64,000 nt of DNA from Cristatella mucedo (GCA_009760855.2 WPIO01000071.1:1624001-1688000), one strand, 5' to 3'; positions 23,318 to 35,461 are shown, counted from the first letter of the stretch. A program made the numbers and translations. The notes: generated from the letters alone by a model not told the origin.

Positions 23318-25181
23318 ATATTTAAAGTATCCCTTTGGTCTTAATTGAGTTTTTTGTCGTTGTACCCCACAGTGAGGTTGACAGGCACACTAGTATGGTA
23401 GCCTGTTTAGCCTGTGCGAGTATTCAGGTTTGATTTCTATGACTATTATTATTGCTGTTGTATTTTTGTTATTTTTGCTGAAATTGAGTGACTTTCTTGC
23501 TGATTGAGTTTTAAACATGCCCTTAGTAGAACTTTCTGATTGTTGTGACTCTTTAAGACTTTTTGAAGACTTCTCTGCTCCCGGCCTGAACAAATGGTAA
23601 AGAAAAAAATGTGTTTTTACAGTTCCCTTAAAGAACCTGCTCAAGCCTGCTGCTTTGCAAGTTGCAGCATAAGAAACAATTACCAAGGGTTAATGACATG
23701 CATCATGCTTAGACCGAGCATGCAAAAGCACACAATGCACTCGTGGCCAGAAGTTAGTAAGACAACTAGTTTGTTACATTGGCTTAATTATGCACAGGTA
23801 ATCATTCAAAGCACACAGGATCAAAAAGACAAATACATATGGTCCTGATAAGCTGTATTACTTTGAACGAGCTCGAGTAATTATTGGGGCTACACAGCTA
23901 TGTAGGAGCTTCAAAAATAGTCTCACCCGGCTGTGTACAGGCTGTTTCTAGCTACCAGATCCATATAAGGAGTCAGCTTCTTTATATTAAATTTGCATGA
24001 ATATTATTTTGTATGAAAACTCCATCTTCTGAATCCAGCATTCTTTCAGCACAGCATAAAGTGTGCTTTGTTTTCTCCAGAAGTAGCACCATCCAAAATA
24101 AACTGTCCTTGAGAATTGTTTGCTTGCTGCTGTAGCCGAAACTCTGTACAGCCCAGCGAGAGCTACTGGTCGTCAAGCGGTGGTGGCTGCTGCGCCCTCA
24201 AGTGACGTGATCCTCTTCAGTAACAGCTCGATCAATGCCGCATCTGCATCGCATCTGCCGCTATCCTCATTCCATGGCAACTGTTACTGTCTGGACGTGT
24301 CCTTCCTCCGAAATGGAATGTTGATCGTGGCTGCAAAGAGCGATGGTCTCATCGAGTTCGATCACGCCGGCCAGCGGCTCAGCTGCTGGAAGCCGTGGGC
24401 CGCACGAGGCCAGCAGCCCCCGAGGCAAGGTGATGATGAGGAAGGAGGCGCTGCTGCCGAAGACAGCAGAAAGCAGAGGCAGTCGTCTAAGTACAGCCAC
24501 GGCGAGCAGGTGAGAACAGTGGACGTGACATTGGATGGCCTGGTAGTCACCGGCCTTCGGCGTGCCAAGCAGGTTGTCATCCTCGCTCCTCCGACTGCCA
24601 ATGGCGAGCAGTGGACCGAACTTGGTCGCGTGCAGCTGAGTTTCGAACCGTGGCGCTTGGCCGCACGAGGCGACGCGGCTGCTGTAACGGGCATACCTAC
24701 AGATAAGAAATCGGGGCGTGCTCCTCCGCTCAACATCGTGTCTCTGATCACCGGGGGCGCCTGTGACGGTGGCAGCAAGCAGCGTGTGCTCGCATCGATC
24801 GACGTCGGCTACTCGATCGCCGGCGTGGCCTTGTCAGACGACGTCGTCGTCGTCTCCAGCTGGTGCGACGCAGCGAACGTCGTGCAGTGCTTCAGCAGGC
24901 AGAGTGGTGCCTCGCTGTGGAGTCAGACGGTCGACGATGTCGCTCTCGACTTGCTGCTTTCGCACTCAGGGAGGCTGCTGTACGTGCTGTTCGATCAACA
25001 TCTCTCAGCAGTCGATTCAGATTCAGGAGCGAGGTGGACACATGTCGTCTGCGTTTCCGACCAGCCCACGAAGGAGCTGAAGTGTCTGCACAGCTGCAAT
25101 CTACGAAATAGTATCTGCCAGCTGGTGATCGGAGCAGCTAGCGGCCACATTTCTGTTTATCTGGCTTCCGGCTCAGTGTGA
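21379..25181 (+). CDS. TRIM-like protein: B-box, coiled coil, PAM2-like motif, C-terminal beta-propeller
   Basis: Three exons: 21,379-22,366, 22,537-22,647 and 24,136-25,181. Donors are AAG/GTTAAA and TTG/GTAAGT. Acceptors are CCTTCCATTTAG and TTGCTGCTGTAG. Both introns are phase 1, giving 714 residues. Residues ~39-77 form a B-box (C-x2-H-x7-C-x2-C-x4-C, then HPGMPGH). Residues ~190-255 are a predicted coiled coil (LLVTIRQLTFQMVALIDTVG). Residues ~335-345 (LSPDAKEFIPR) match the PAM2 consensus. Residues ~367-714 repeat beta-strand blocks ending in Trp or Asp-rich turns (CLDVSFLRNGMLIVAAKSD, SIAGVALSDDVVVVSSW), like a TRIM-type propeller. In known families B-boxes mediate assembly and PAM2 binds the MLLE domain of poly(A)-binding protein, so RNA-regulatory function is inferred. 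No RING was found; it may be absent or in an upstream exon, and the first ATG is provisional. The 45,326-46,234 propeller is a paralogue. Confidence 0.7.
22537..22647 (+). CDS. Exon 2 of the B-box/propeller gene, encoding the PAM2-like motif
   Basis: A 111-base exon bounded by a strong pyrimidine tract and AG (CTTTTAGTTTTTCCTTCCATTTAG region) and a consensus GTAAGT donor. Because it is a multiple of three with phase-1 ends on both sides, it can be skipped without a frameshift, so isoforms with and without the motif are possible. The motif is LSPDAKEFIPR, with the Leu, Ala, Glu-Phe and Pro of the PAM2 consensus in place. Confidence 0.65.
23055..23232 (+). mobile_element. tRNA-derived SINE, family 2, inside an intron
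   Basis: GCTCTTCACGACTGAGG, then GGTCGTGGGTTCGAATCC (B-box-like), then GTGGTGGCGATAGCCGTCAA, ending AAATGAGGCTGTTAAATCAG. A middle segment (CCTATATT) is partly duplicated. It lies in intron 2 of the B-box/propeller gene. Confidence 0.75.
23233..23315. repeat. (TA)n microsatellite
   Basis: Alternating TA with TATG interruptions directly after the SINE, probably grown from its A/T-rich 3' end. Confidence 0.95.
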
Positions 25182-25914
25182 GCAGTAGCAGCAGCAGCTG
25201 CTGCTGCTTGCCTTGCTGCACGTCCGTTCGTCAGCTTGTGAAGCAGCTGCGGTGCCTAATCACGAATGCTGTGATGTTCTTTGGGTCTGGCCGTTTGGCA
25301 TCGCTGCTAGCTCAACTTGCTTGATGCTATTAAGACGAGCTGCTATTAAGGCTGCAGACTGTGCCATAACATTCCTTCCGATTGGTTGTGGGCAAGTGTG
25401 AATTACACAGTTATCTCTTAAGGGAATAATTCGTAGTGCATTTTTTATATTTAAGAAGTTGTATTTTTCTGGTTATACAGGCTGAGCATTCCAGAAACGA
25501 ATAAATCGCTAGCGGTTACCCACGCTGAGTCATTTAATGTTGGTGCTCGTGAACGCTTTGAGGTTGATCTCAAGTTTTGACTTTTAACTGGCGAGGGCTA
25601 TGGTCTCTACCGAAAAAGCTTGAAGTAGCATCAGTTAATGGGAGGTGTGGGTCTGCGTCCTGAGTGAGACGACTTATTTCAACCCATCCAGCTGAGCTGC
25701 TGTCTGTTGTTAGTTCGTCGGATAGTGGTTCCCTGTCAGTTTACATAATATTGACACCTCGAAACTCGGAGCCGAGTGGACTGCTGTTTGTGAATGTTCA
25801 GTAATAGTATAGCAAACCCGTGAGTTATTTTCCGCTTTACTGGCCATCACAAATCCTTTTTGACGTATGGATACTTTCACCGAAGTGAGAAAGAGAGAAA
25901 TAACGAATGATCAA
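25182..25914. other. 3' UTR and intergenic sequence, no gene seen
   Basis: CTG-rich start (25,185-25,215), the AATAAA signal, then unique sequence up to the L2-like element. Confidence 0.4.
25500..25505 (+). promoter_or_regulatory. Candidate poly(A) signal of the B-box/propeller gene
   Basis: AATAAA about 320 bases after the TGA at 25,181, the first such hexamer noticed downstream on the plus strand. Confidence 0.45.
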
Positions 25915-27950
25915 CTGTTTCCTCCCGACTTCGAGAAAAGCTGTCGTTGAGAAATGCCCAAAAACCAAAATGCCAGCTGCCAATGAGCGATTGTTCGCTG
26001 GTTCCGGTTAGCTCCTTGTGATCCCTGTGATGAGCTTGCTGATCCATTCTCTAGCTTATTTGTCAGCAAGATAGACAAGATTAGAGAGTCCGTCCGTAAG
26101 ATGGCAGCACCCTCCCCCCCCCCAGGAATCTCGTCCTTCAATTCGATGCAGCACATCAATGTCCACATTCAAAGAAAAGACAACTAGTCCTCTGGACCCT
26201 ATTCCCACTGTCCTGCTTCTTTGCTGCATTGATCTGCTGTTGCCATGCATAACTAACATCAATAATATGTCATTAGCCTCAGGTCATGTCCCAGTACTTT
26301 TCCTAAAGGTTGTAGTCAGGCCACTACTCAAGAAAGCTACACTAGACCAAGAGAACTTGAGCAACTACAGCCCAGTCTCCCTTTTACCATTCCTATCAAA
26401 GACACTGGAACGGGTCGTGGCGGACCAGCTGAACTCGTATATCGAAACCTCACACCTTGCTAGTAAGTTCCAGTCTGGCTTTAGAGCTAATCACTCCACA
26501 GAGTCAGCATTGCTTCGGGTATACAACGACCTACTTAGGAATGCAGACATGGATAGAGTATCTCTGCTTGTTTTGCTCGATCTATCGGCAGCTTTTGATA
26601 CTATCGACCCCCCCCCGCGTCCTTGAGCGGCTCTCATCTCACCCGGGCATCACTGGCACTGTACCGCAAGGGTTTAGGTTCTGTCTCGGTGGGAGACTCC
26701 CGAGTACTTATGTGAATGGACAAAGATCACCTGAGGAGTCTCTGAAATATAGCGTACCTCAGGGCTCTGTGCTCGGTCCCGTTCTTTTCACGGTTTATAC
26801 TCTCCCTCTTGCCGATGTGATTACGAAGCACAATCTTGGCTTTCACTTGTAAGCAGATGACACTCAGTTGTACCTTTGCTTTGATCCCTCCCAGCCTTCG
26901 AGCACCTCAAATTCTCTAAATTCACTAGCTGCATGCATTGATGACATCTGCACATGGATGGCAGCAAATTTTCTAAAACTTAACGATGATAAAACTAACT
27001 TACTAGTTATGGGCAAACTTAGTGTGATCCAGAGATTGGAAAGGCTGACTCTCAACATTGGCTCTGCCAGCATATCTCCAGTTGAATCAGCTCGAAATCT
27101 AGGTGTCATATTCCAAAGCGACCTCTCGTTAGACGACCATATCAGCTCCACAGTCAAATCCGCCTATTTTCAGCTTCACAAGATTGCTAAAATTCGGGCT
27201 TGTTTAGATAAAGATACCACGTCCAAGTTGGTCCATGCAATCGTGACATCCCGTCTCGACTTCAGCAACTCACTGCTTACTGGCCTACCAGCATGTGCGA
27301 TCAGGCGATTGCAGCTTGTGCAAAACTCTGCAGCTAGGCTTGTCTGTCGTGAGCGTCGCAGTTGCCACATTACTCCACTTCTCGCCGACCTGCACTGGCT
27401 ACCAGTCAAGCAACGGATTGACTTCACAAGGTTTTGTCGCTCACTTTTAGGCCCCTTCATTCTATGGCTCCAGCCTATCTTTCAGATATACTACACCATC
27501 AGGCTAAGCATCGTACCACCCGCTTTTCGGAATCCAACAGTCTAGAAATACCTCATACAAACCTTAAATCCTTTGGCGACCGTGCATTTAGTTCGTATGC
27601 TCCCAAAGCCTGGAACTCCCTCCTGACCTGCGTCAGAACATCCCCTGACCTGACCACGTTTAAAAGGAACCTAAAAACACACCTATTTAGGACAGCATTT
27701 AGTGGGTCCCTGTGATTCGTCCTTGATGTGCTTATGCGTGCTGACACTGTGCATGCTGCCACTAACCACGTTTGCATGCTGACCCTGTGCATGTCACCCC
27801 TAACCATATTATTCATTTCGTTTGTTTTTTCAAGCATGATTTTACTTACCATTCAATTGCATTTCACTTTACAGCAAATGTAAAGCGCCTAGAGAGAGAT
27901 TAAGTTCTCTGAGGGCGCTTGATCAAGTGAATTATTATTATTATTATTAT
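25915..27950 (+). mobile_element. L2-like LINE, RT domain through 3' end, decayed
   Basis: Recognisable from just before the RT (PFSSLFVSKIDKIRESV near 26,045) through LDLSAAFDTID (motif A), SVPQGSVLGPVLFTVY (motif B) and the C-terminal LLADLHWLPVKQRIDF to the 3' UTR hairpin and ATT tail ending at 27,950. The ORF is broken by a poly-C expansion at 26,607-26,616 (frameshift) and another at 26,109-26,118. A stop (TAA, 26,850-26,852) replaces the Tyr of the catalytic YADD motif. It is therefore inactive. The 5' end with the endonuclease domain is missing. Confidence 0.85.
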
Positions 27951-29075
27951 TATACCTACGCTTTGATCCCTCCCAGCTCTACAGCACGTCAAATTCTCTC
28001 AACTCCCTTGCTGCATGTATTGATGTCATTAACACGTGGATCACAGCAAACTTTCTTAACTGGAATGATAAAAATATTAAAAGCGATTCATTGGATATAG
28101 CACCCTCAGAGAACTCAATTCTCTTTCTAGGCACTTTACATATGCTGATAAAACCAACTTACTAGTTATGGGCAAACAAAGTATGATTCAGAAATTGGAA
28201 AGGTTAACTCTCGAAATTGGCACTGCCAGAAAATCTCCTGTTGAATCTGCATAGAATGTAGGGGTCCTGTTCAAAAGTGAACTTTCACCAGACTACTACA
28301 TCAGCTCCACAGTCAAGTCTGCCTAAGTTCAGCTATACAATATTGCAAAAACGTGGGCTTTTTTAGACAAGGATCGCACATCTAAATTGATTGAAAAATT
28401 TCTGACATCCCGTATTGACTAGTATAACTCACTGCTTGCTGGTCTACTGGCCTGTGCCGTGAGGCGCTTTACAGCTGGTGCGAAACTCTGCAGTTAGGCT
28501 TGTCTGTCGTGAGCTTCGCAGTTGCCAGAGCACACCACTTCTCGCCGACCCGCAGTGGGTCCTGTCAAGCAAAGAACTTCAAAGGTTTTATGACTCACTT
28601 TTAGGTCCGTCATTCTTTGGCTCCAGCCTATGCATGAGATCTTCTCTCCCACCAGGCTATACATCGTACCACCCGCGTTAGGAATCCAACTGTTCACCCA
28701 TACCTCGTAGAAACCTCAAATCCTTTGGAGACCATATTAGTTCATATGCTCCCAAAGCCCGGAACTCACTCCGACTTGCGTAACGACATCTCCCGACTTG
28801 TCGACATTAAAAAAAATGTATCTATTTATCACAGCATTTAGTGGTTTCCTGTTCCGTCCGTTATGTGCTCATTCATACTGACACTGTGTATGCTGCCACT
28901 AACAAACTTGCATTCTGACCCCATGCATGTCACGCCTAAGCGTGTAATTCTTGTTCTTAATCGAGCAGGCTACCACTAACCATTCGACCGTGCTTCCTTT
29001 GCAGCAAATGTAAAGTGCCTAGAAAGAGATTGAGTTCTTTGAGGGCGCTATATGAAAATCATTATTATGACTAGA
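27951..29075 (+). mobile_element. Second, older L2-like LINE copy in tandem
   Basis: Begins at the segment after YADD (TTTGATCCCTCCCAGCTC) and runs through degenerate RT C-terminus (near 28,490 LVCRELRSC, then LLADPQWV) to a tail at 28,990-29,070. It has many stops and frameshifts. It lies directly after the tail of the preceding copy in the same orientation, and carries a nested insertion at 28,072-28,147. Confidence 0.75.
28072..28147 (-). mobile_element. L2-like 3' tail inserted in an older L2 copy
   Basis: GGATATAGCACCCTCAGAG, AACTCAATTCTCTTTC, TAGGCACTTTACATATGC is the minus-strand L2-like tail. It interrupts the coding remnant of the host copy, and GATAAAA occurs on both sides (about 28,063 and 28,149), a candidate target-site duplication. 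Confidence 0.6.
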
Positions 29076-30489
29076 AGCCGTTAGGAACGTAGCTAGTACA
29101 GACGATCTGCTGGAGTCTGGTTGTTTTGGTCTAAGAGTCGTCGTCCAGCCTTTCTATCACGGTGATTCTTATTATTCTCATTCTCTCTTTCCTGAGCTCT
29201 CTTCTTATATTTTAGGCAGAAATGCTCAAGTTGATTGTGTTTGAGGCCACATCATTGAAGCCTCGAACTAAGTTTGAGTTTAACCCCGCCCAGTTTGCCG
29301 AAGTTTGTGGGTATTTGGTCCTGTAATGAGTGAGTGTGACCTGCTGTGATTACATGCAGAGGATCTTGGTAATAAACCGGAAGCTTCGTAGAAATGAAAG
29401 CTGCAAGCTGCAAATTAAATGGAATCGGTACGTCGGCTGCAAGAACAGCCCGTGTACTTCCATCGATTTCCGGTGCCACGAAATAGACAAGGGCAAATCG
29501 TTGCCACCGTTACCAAATCGTTGCCATCGTTACCAAATCGTTGCCATCGCCTCAGCGTCGTTCGCGGTAAAACTTGACGTTGCGACGTCTCACTGCACAA
29601 CAATTGGCACTGGCTAGTATGACCACCGCGTGCGATCGCCCGTTTCGTTTGAGTCGCAGTCATCGGCCTCACCTTGCCTCATTATCAACCTCATCTTCTT
29701 GTCAGTGATCTTTTCCTGGCAGTTTGTCGCAGGGTTAATACAGAGGGCTAAAATGCAACCGAACTTCTTTACTTCGTCACTGCGCAGAGAGGCTGAGACG
29801 AGAAGCTGAGAAGAGAAGCTATACATAATAAATAAATAAATAATAAACTAATTACTCGCTGCAGCTTGGAGCTAGCGAAGAGCGACTGACTGCGGCGGCA
29901 GCTGCGGGTGGCCATTTTGCCTCAGAGGTCATACGGCGGCTATTTTCAATATTAAATGACCGCGTAGTTAATATCATTCCATCGACGCCCGTACCGAGGC
30001 GCTGATGTGGGCGCGACATCGTCGCCTCGGACGGCACGGTCCGCCCGCAGCCAGGCGGTATCCGCCGGCTGGGCGGAGGGTTGGTCAAGAAACAGGCGCC
30101 CTGGTCACGTGACCACGAAGCCCGCGCCACCGCCATTTGCACTTTCAGCTTATCCGCCAGCCTGAGTGGACGCCCTCTGCTCGCTCTTTCTCTTCGAGGG
30201 ACCGCGGTGGGGCTTCGGAGCGGCCCAGCGAACGGCTACAGCATCCGCGTACGTACGCTCGCCCACCTGCATCGCCAGCTTCTCGACGATGATGACGAGC
30301 GCGCGAGCGCTTCGCCATTCGTCTTATATCTATCTCGTCGTCGTGCCTCCGCGTGAGCGAACTCGCGAGCCACCTCCCACCGAGGTGCCAATCGTTGGCC
30401 AGGTGCCAATCGTAAGCGCCCGTGCGCAGGCGCACGCGTCTCTTCTGAAGCTCCTCGAACGCGCGGGCGGGAACGCGTGTTGGCACACT
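29076..30489. other. No gene seen; small tandem repeat at 29,497-29,550
   Basis: 29,497-29,550 is a ~20-base unit (AAATCGTTGCCATCGTTACC) repeated about 2.5 times. An AATA microsatellite lies at about 29,827-29,848. From 29,900 the sequence is CpG-rich with overlapping open frames on both strands and no domain. Confidence 0.4.
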
Positions 30490-30610
30490 AGGTAAGTTGG
30501 TTGCTTTTCACGACCTCTGGACCGAGGTCGTGGGTTCGAGTCCTGTAGTGGGTAATACCCGCAAAGGCTCTTCTGTTGCTACATAACAGGAAGCTTTCAA
30601 GTAAGCTAGT
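30490..30610 (+). mobile_element. tRNA-derived SINE, family 2
   Basis: AGGTAAGTTGGTTGCTTTTC, then GGTCGTGGGTTCGAGTCC (B-box-like), AAAGGCTCTTCTGTTGCTAC and an A/T-rich end with a T run. The first bases match the copy at 59,656. The middle is shortened relative to the copy at 23,055. Confidence 0.75.
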
Positions 30611-31729
30611 ATTTTTTTTTCTTTTTTTATTATTTATTTAGTGCGGAGCGCTCATCTGCGCGTGCGACCCGCCTGCGCTCGCGAGAGGCGTCCTCGTCGG
30701 CGCCGGCGAGCGGTCGTCGCCGCTTCGACGTAGCGGGCGCGCGCCGGACTTTCGGAAGCGACCTAAATTTCGCGCAGTGACCTCGCGATCTCTTGGCCGC
30801 GTCGTGGCTCGATCGCCTCGCGGCAGTCTGCGATGGCCGGCCGTCCGCCCGTCCCTTCCCGCCCTTCGAGGCGCGCGGCCATATCGCCGCTCTCCTTTCC
30901 GGTCGCGCGCGAGAGTCACGTGACCACACCAGCCGCTCGCGCCGCTCCTCCCGCCGGTTGCTTCTCGTTTTTCGTCTTCTTCTTCGCTGCCTCTTCGAGA
31001 AAGCTCTTCCTCTGCTCGACGTCGGCCCTTCGGGCGGCGAGCCTCGCTCCGCTCTCGCGGCGGCGGCCGGCGCGCCGCCCGCCGCCAGCGTTCCTGGAGG
31101 GCGCCGCCGCCCGAGGACGCCGGCGCGCCGCCCGCCGCCGTCCGTCGTTCGGCTCGCCCGACGCTGCGCGAGCTTCGCTGCTGGCCTCGGCAGCCGTCTC
31201 TCGTCATCGAGTTCGCTTTGAAGAAACTGGCATTGCCGCCTTGATCTTGCTTGATGAGCCGCCGCCGTCGCCTGCTGCCGCCACCCCGGGCCAGCGCCTT
31301 GCGGCGACGACCCGGAAGCCGTACGGGCGAGCGCCGAGCGGCGATCCGCCGCCTGACCGGCAAACGACGTGGCACCCGGCGCTGCAGTACCGTGTGCCTG
31401 CGCCGTCGAGCGCCGTACGCAGTCGCCCGCTCGGAAGCTGCGAGGGCTGCTCCAGCGTCGTGTGCCTGCGCGTCCGCTAGCGCGAGGGCGACGAACCGGC
31501 GCGGCGCTTGAGGGTGCCGTTGAGACGGGGCGCCGCCGCCGGGCGCCGTCATTGAAAAGGCGGCCCGTCGGAGTCGAATGCACGGTACGCACGTCGTGCG
31601 GCTGCAAGTGCAACCCTACTAAAACGATTAACACACCTGCGACGCAGCAAAATGCGCTACGTAGCCAACTGGGTGTGCTGAGTGTGCATGTTTATAAGGA
31701 AATAATAGGATGCACTTGATAAAGCCCCG
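30611..31729. other. CpG-rich island with long overlapping open frames, no domain
   Basis: Open frames of 140-330 codons overlap in several frames on both strands (for example 30,833-31,480 plus and 30,630-31,634 minus). This is expected in very GC-rich DNA where stop codons are rare. Products are Arg/Ala/Pro/Ser-rich with no recognisable domain. A CpG-island promoter is possible. Confidence 0.35.
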
Positions 31730-34690
31730 TTAGATAACATAATAATAATATTCTTATTATTAAATTTGATAAAGCTCTCTGAGAAAACTCAATCTCTCTA
31801 GGCGCTTTACATTTGCTGCAAAGGAAACACCGTCGAATGGTTTTCGGTGAAATGCTCAATAAACAACAAGAATAACATGGTTACGGGTGACATGCACAGG
31901 GTCGGCATGCAAGTGTAGTTAGTGACAGCATGCACAGAGTCTGCACGCATAAGCGCATAAAAGTCGAATCACAGGAGCCTACTAAATGCTTTGATAAGTA
32001 AATAGATGCATTTTCAGTTTCTTTTTAAATGTGGTCAAATCAAGAGATGTTGTGACGCAAGTCTGGAGTGAGTTCCAGGCTTTGTGAACATGCGTACTGA
32101 AGGAAAGGTCTCCGAAAGATTTGAGGTTTGTACGAGGTACAGGTATACAGTTCGATTCCTAAAGCCGGTGGTACGATGCTTAGCCTGTTGGGGGAGTTAA
32201 TCTCATACATAGGCTGGGGCCAACGAATGACGGACCTAAAAGTGAGTCATAAAACCTTTGAAGTCAATGCGTTGCTTGACAGGGACCCAGTGCAGGTCGG
32301 CGAGAAGTGGTTTGCTGTGGCAACTGCGAAGCTCACACCAGACAAGCCTAGCTGCAGAGTTTTTCAACAGCTGGAAGCGCCTGATTGCACATGACGGCAG
32401 AACAGCAAAAAGTGAGTTACAGAAGTCATGACGGAATGTCACAAATGCTTCGACCAATTTAGATGTGCTATCCCTGTCTAAATAAGCCCAAATTTTCGCA
32501 ATTTTTGGAGCTGAAAGTAGGCAGACTTAACTGTGGACCAGATGTGGTCGTCTAAAGAACGGTCACTTTGGAACACGTCACCTAGATTTCGTGCAGATTC
32601 AACAGGAGATATGCTAGCAGAGTCGATTTTGAGCGTTGATCTCTCCAATTTCTGAATCACACTTGAATTTTCCCATAAATAGCATTTTGGTATCGTCATT
32701 CAATTTAAGAAAGTTTGCTGTGATCCATGTGTTGATGTCATCAATACATGCATCAACGGAGTTGAGATAATTCGACGTGCTGGAGAGCTGGGAGGCATCA
32801 AAGCGAAGGTACCACTGAGTGTCATCTGCATACAAGTGAAAGCCTAGGTTGTGCTTGGCACTCACATCAGCAAGAGGGAGAGTATAAACTGTGAAAAGAA
32901 CCGGACCTAGCACGGAGCTCTGAGGTACTCCATATTTCAGAGGTACTTCAGATGATCTTTGTCCATTCACGTCAATACTCGGGAGTCTCCCACAGAGACA
33001 GAACCTAAACTCGATGAGAGCCGCCCAAGAAGGACGCTGGGATCGATAGTATCAGAAGCTGCCGATAGATTGAGCAAAACCATCAGAGATACTCTACCCA
33101 TGTCTGCATTCCTAAGTAGGTCGTTATATACCCGAAGCGATGCTGCCTCTGTGAAGTGATTAGCTCTGAAACATGACTGGAACTTACTAGCAAGGTTTGA
33201 AGTTTCAACATATGATTTCAGCTGGTCTGCCACGACTCGTTCCAGTGTCTTTTATAGGAACGGTAGAAGGGATACTGAGCGGTAGTTGCACGAGTTTTCT
33301 TGGTCTAGTGTTGCTTTTTTGAGTTGTGGCCTGACTACAGCCTTTTTGAAAAGTGCTGGAATATGACCTGAGGCTAATGATATATTTATGATGTTAGCTA
33401 GTTATGCATGGCAACAGCAGATCAATGCATCGTAGAACCAGGACAGTCGGAATAGGGCCCAAAGGACTAGATGTCTTCTTTGATTGCGATATGAACTTCA
33501 GGACGAGGTCACGAGTGACCTGCTTGAATGCAGACATTGAGGTGCAGCCACGAATCGAGGGACAGCATTCTAGGGGTGATGCTGCCATCGCAGGGATCCG
33601 CAGACTCCCTGTCAATCTTGTCTATCTTGTTGACAAAGAAGCTACAGAAGCGATCGGCTAGATCATCACAAGGATCACTTAATGAATGGGCTACCCAGGG
33701 AGCGGTTGAAGATATGCTTAATCGTCGACATCGGAAGTTTTAAATTTATGCATCTGGTACTCAACAATGCTTTCGTAGAAGCTAGACTTATCCTTTGCTA
33801 TGGATCGATTGGTACGATCGATACATAGTGGTCGATAGTATATCTGTCCATATATGCCTGTCGACGATTTTTAACCGTGATTCTTCGTATGCTTTTTCAC
33901 GCAGTGCGCTTAGTGAGAGGTGCAAATTCGGCGGGCATGTCAGGTAGTGTTGTTTTGTAGCAATCTGCCTATGATGACAGGTCGGATGAGGGATTGAGCA
34001 GCAGAGGCGAATCTAATATTTTCAATCGGACAGCATCGATGTCAAAGGTCTTGAGGTTTCACACATTGTAGACTGAATGAGATCTGCATGTGGTCAGATA
34101 AGCAGAATTTAGTAATAATTTGTGATGAAAAAGTGCAGTTGTAGGAGAAAATTTGGTCGAGTGTGGGACCCTAGATATGAGTAGGGCCATGCACATGAGC
34201 CACAGGAGACAATGAGTCAGCCTGTGCTTGGAAATCAGTGCTGAAGGCGTCATATAAGTTGTCGAAATGAATGTTGAAATCACACATACTGAGGAAACAT
34301 CGATTTCTTGCACACAGAATCGAAATTAGAACAGATAAATCTGAGATAAATGAGGAGTTGGTATCTTGTGGGCGATAGACTGCTGCCATCATCGGTAGCA
34401 TTCTGTCGGGTTAAATCAAGACAATACATTTGAAAAAACTGCTTCGAGGGTACTGCAAATGGCTTGAAGCCAAATTACGAGCGCATGATAATAGCAACTC
34501 CACATCCAGTTTTGATTGATCTAGGGGTGTGAACGAAGCAGAAACTAGCCAGGTGGCCTCTTTAATTGTCGTGCAGTTTACTGATTTTAGGCAAGCTCAG
34601 TCAAGGCAAGCAGGTTGATACCATTTTCAGAAATAAGGTCACTTATTACCAAAGGTTCGTTGCATTTTGAGCGAGGATTCCAAAGGCAAG
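31730..34690 (-). mobile_element. Near full-length L2-like LINE (endonuclease plus RT), decayed
   Basis: On the minus strand, from high to low coordinate: endonuclease remnants at about 34,690-34,170 (AVYRPQDTNSSFISDL, then MCDFNIHFDN), then the RT with VPQSSVLGPVLFTVY (motif B) and LYADDTQWYL (motif C) at 32,970-32,800, and the C-terminal RT near 32,450-32,236. The 3' UTR hairpin tail ends at 31,735 in ATT repeats. Frameshifts and stops occur throughout. About 2.95 kb, the longest copy here and the only one with much of both domains. Confidence 0.85.
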
Positions 34691-35418
34691 CGTGAAGTTG
34701 GGCCGCCGGAAGTTGACAGAAGCGCTGTGGGCAGAGGAGTAGACATCAGGCATCGCTCTCGCCTCTGGCGCTGCAAAGAGCGCGCGACCGCATGCGCATG
34801 GCGAATCGCCGTACCTCTTCCGGCGCGGCTAGACGCGTCGTGGCGCTGCCCGCTGTCGTGCCGAACTGCTAAACTTTGTTAGCCCACGATTAGGTGCAGC
34901 AGCTTTCTGTAGTTGGCACTGGCGAGAGATGCACGTGCGCATCGTGTTTATTTGTGTCACGTACGCGTGTATTTAGACAGCCCGATCGATGCACAGAGCG
35001 AAAGATGGAGTGAGAGAGAGAGAGTGAAAAAGAGAGAGCGAGCGAGAGAATGACCGGACGCGAGAGAGACCGCCGCGCCGAAGGTGACCCATTCGATGCG
35101 ACTGTGCGATGGATGGACTGCGACAGCGAGTCTTACTTCTTAAGCGGCGAACTCGCGCTCGCCGCTTCCACTCATGCAGACAGACAGCGCGACACGACGT
35201 TGTGTCGCGCTGCTGTCTGTCGAGCTGCTGATTCGCGGCGTTTTCCGTTTTCCGATTTTTCGGATCTTTTTGTCGCTGCACTCTTTGTCCGCGCAGCGTG
35301 CGAAGCAGCCAATCGTTCTGCACATCGACGGTGACTCGCAGATTGACTTTCGGCCGCCGCCAACCTACTGTTCCGATGCGGGTCCGAGCGCGTCTGCGGA
35401 AAGCCTCGCGATCGGCAA

Positions 35419-35461
<43 letters not shown>

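Noticed and set aside
26159-26626. Host gene with intact 155-codon frame
   Set aside because: The sequence is reverse transcriptase of an L2-like LINE, broken just downstream.
30630-31634. 334- and 304-codon minus-strand frames and a 215-codon plus frame
   Set aside because: They overlap each other in very GC-rich DNA where stops are rare. Composition is Arg/Ala/Pro without domains, start context or splice support.
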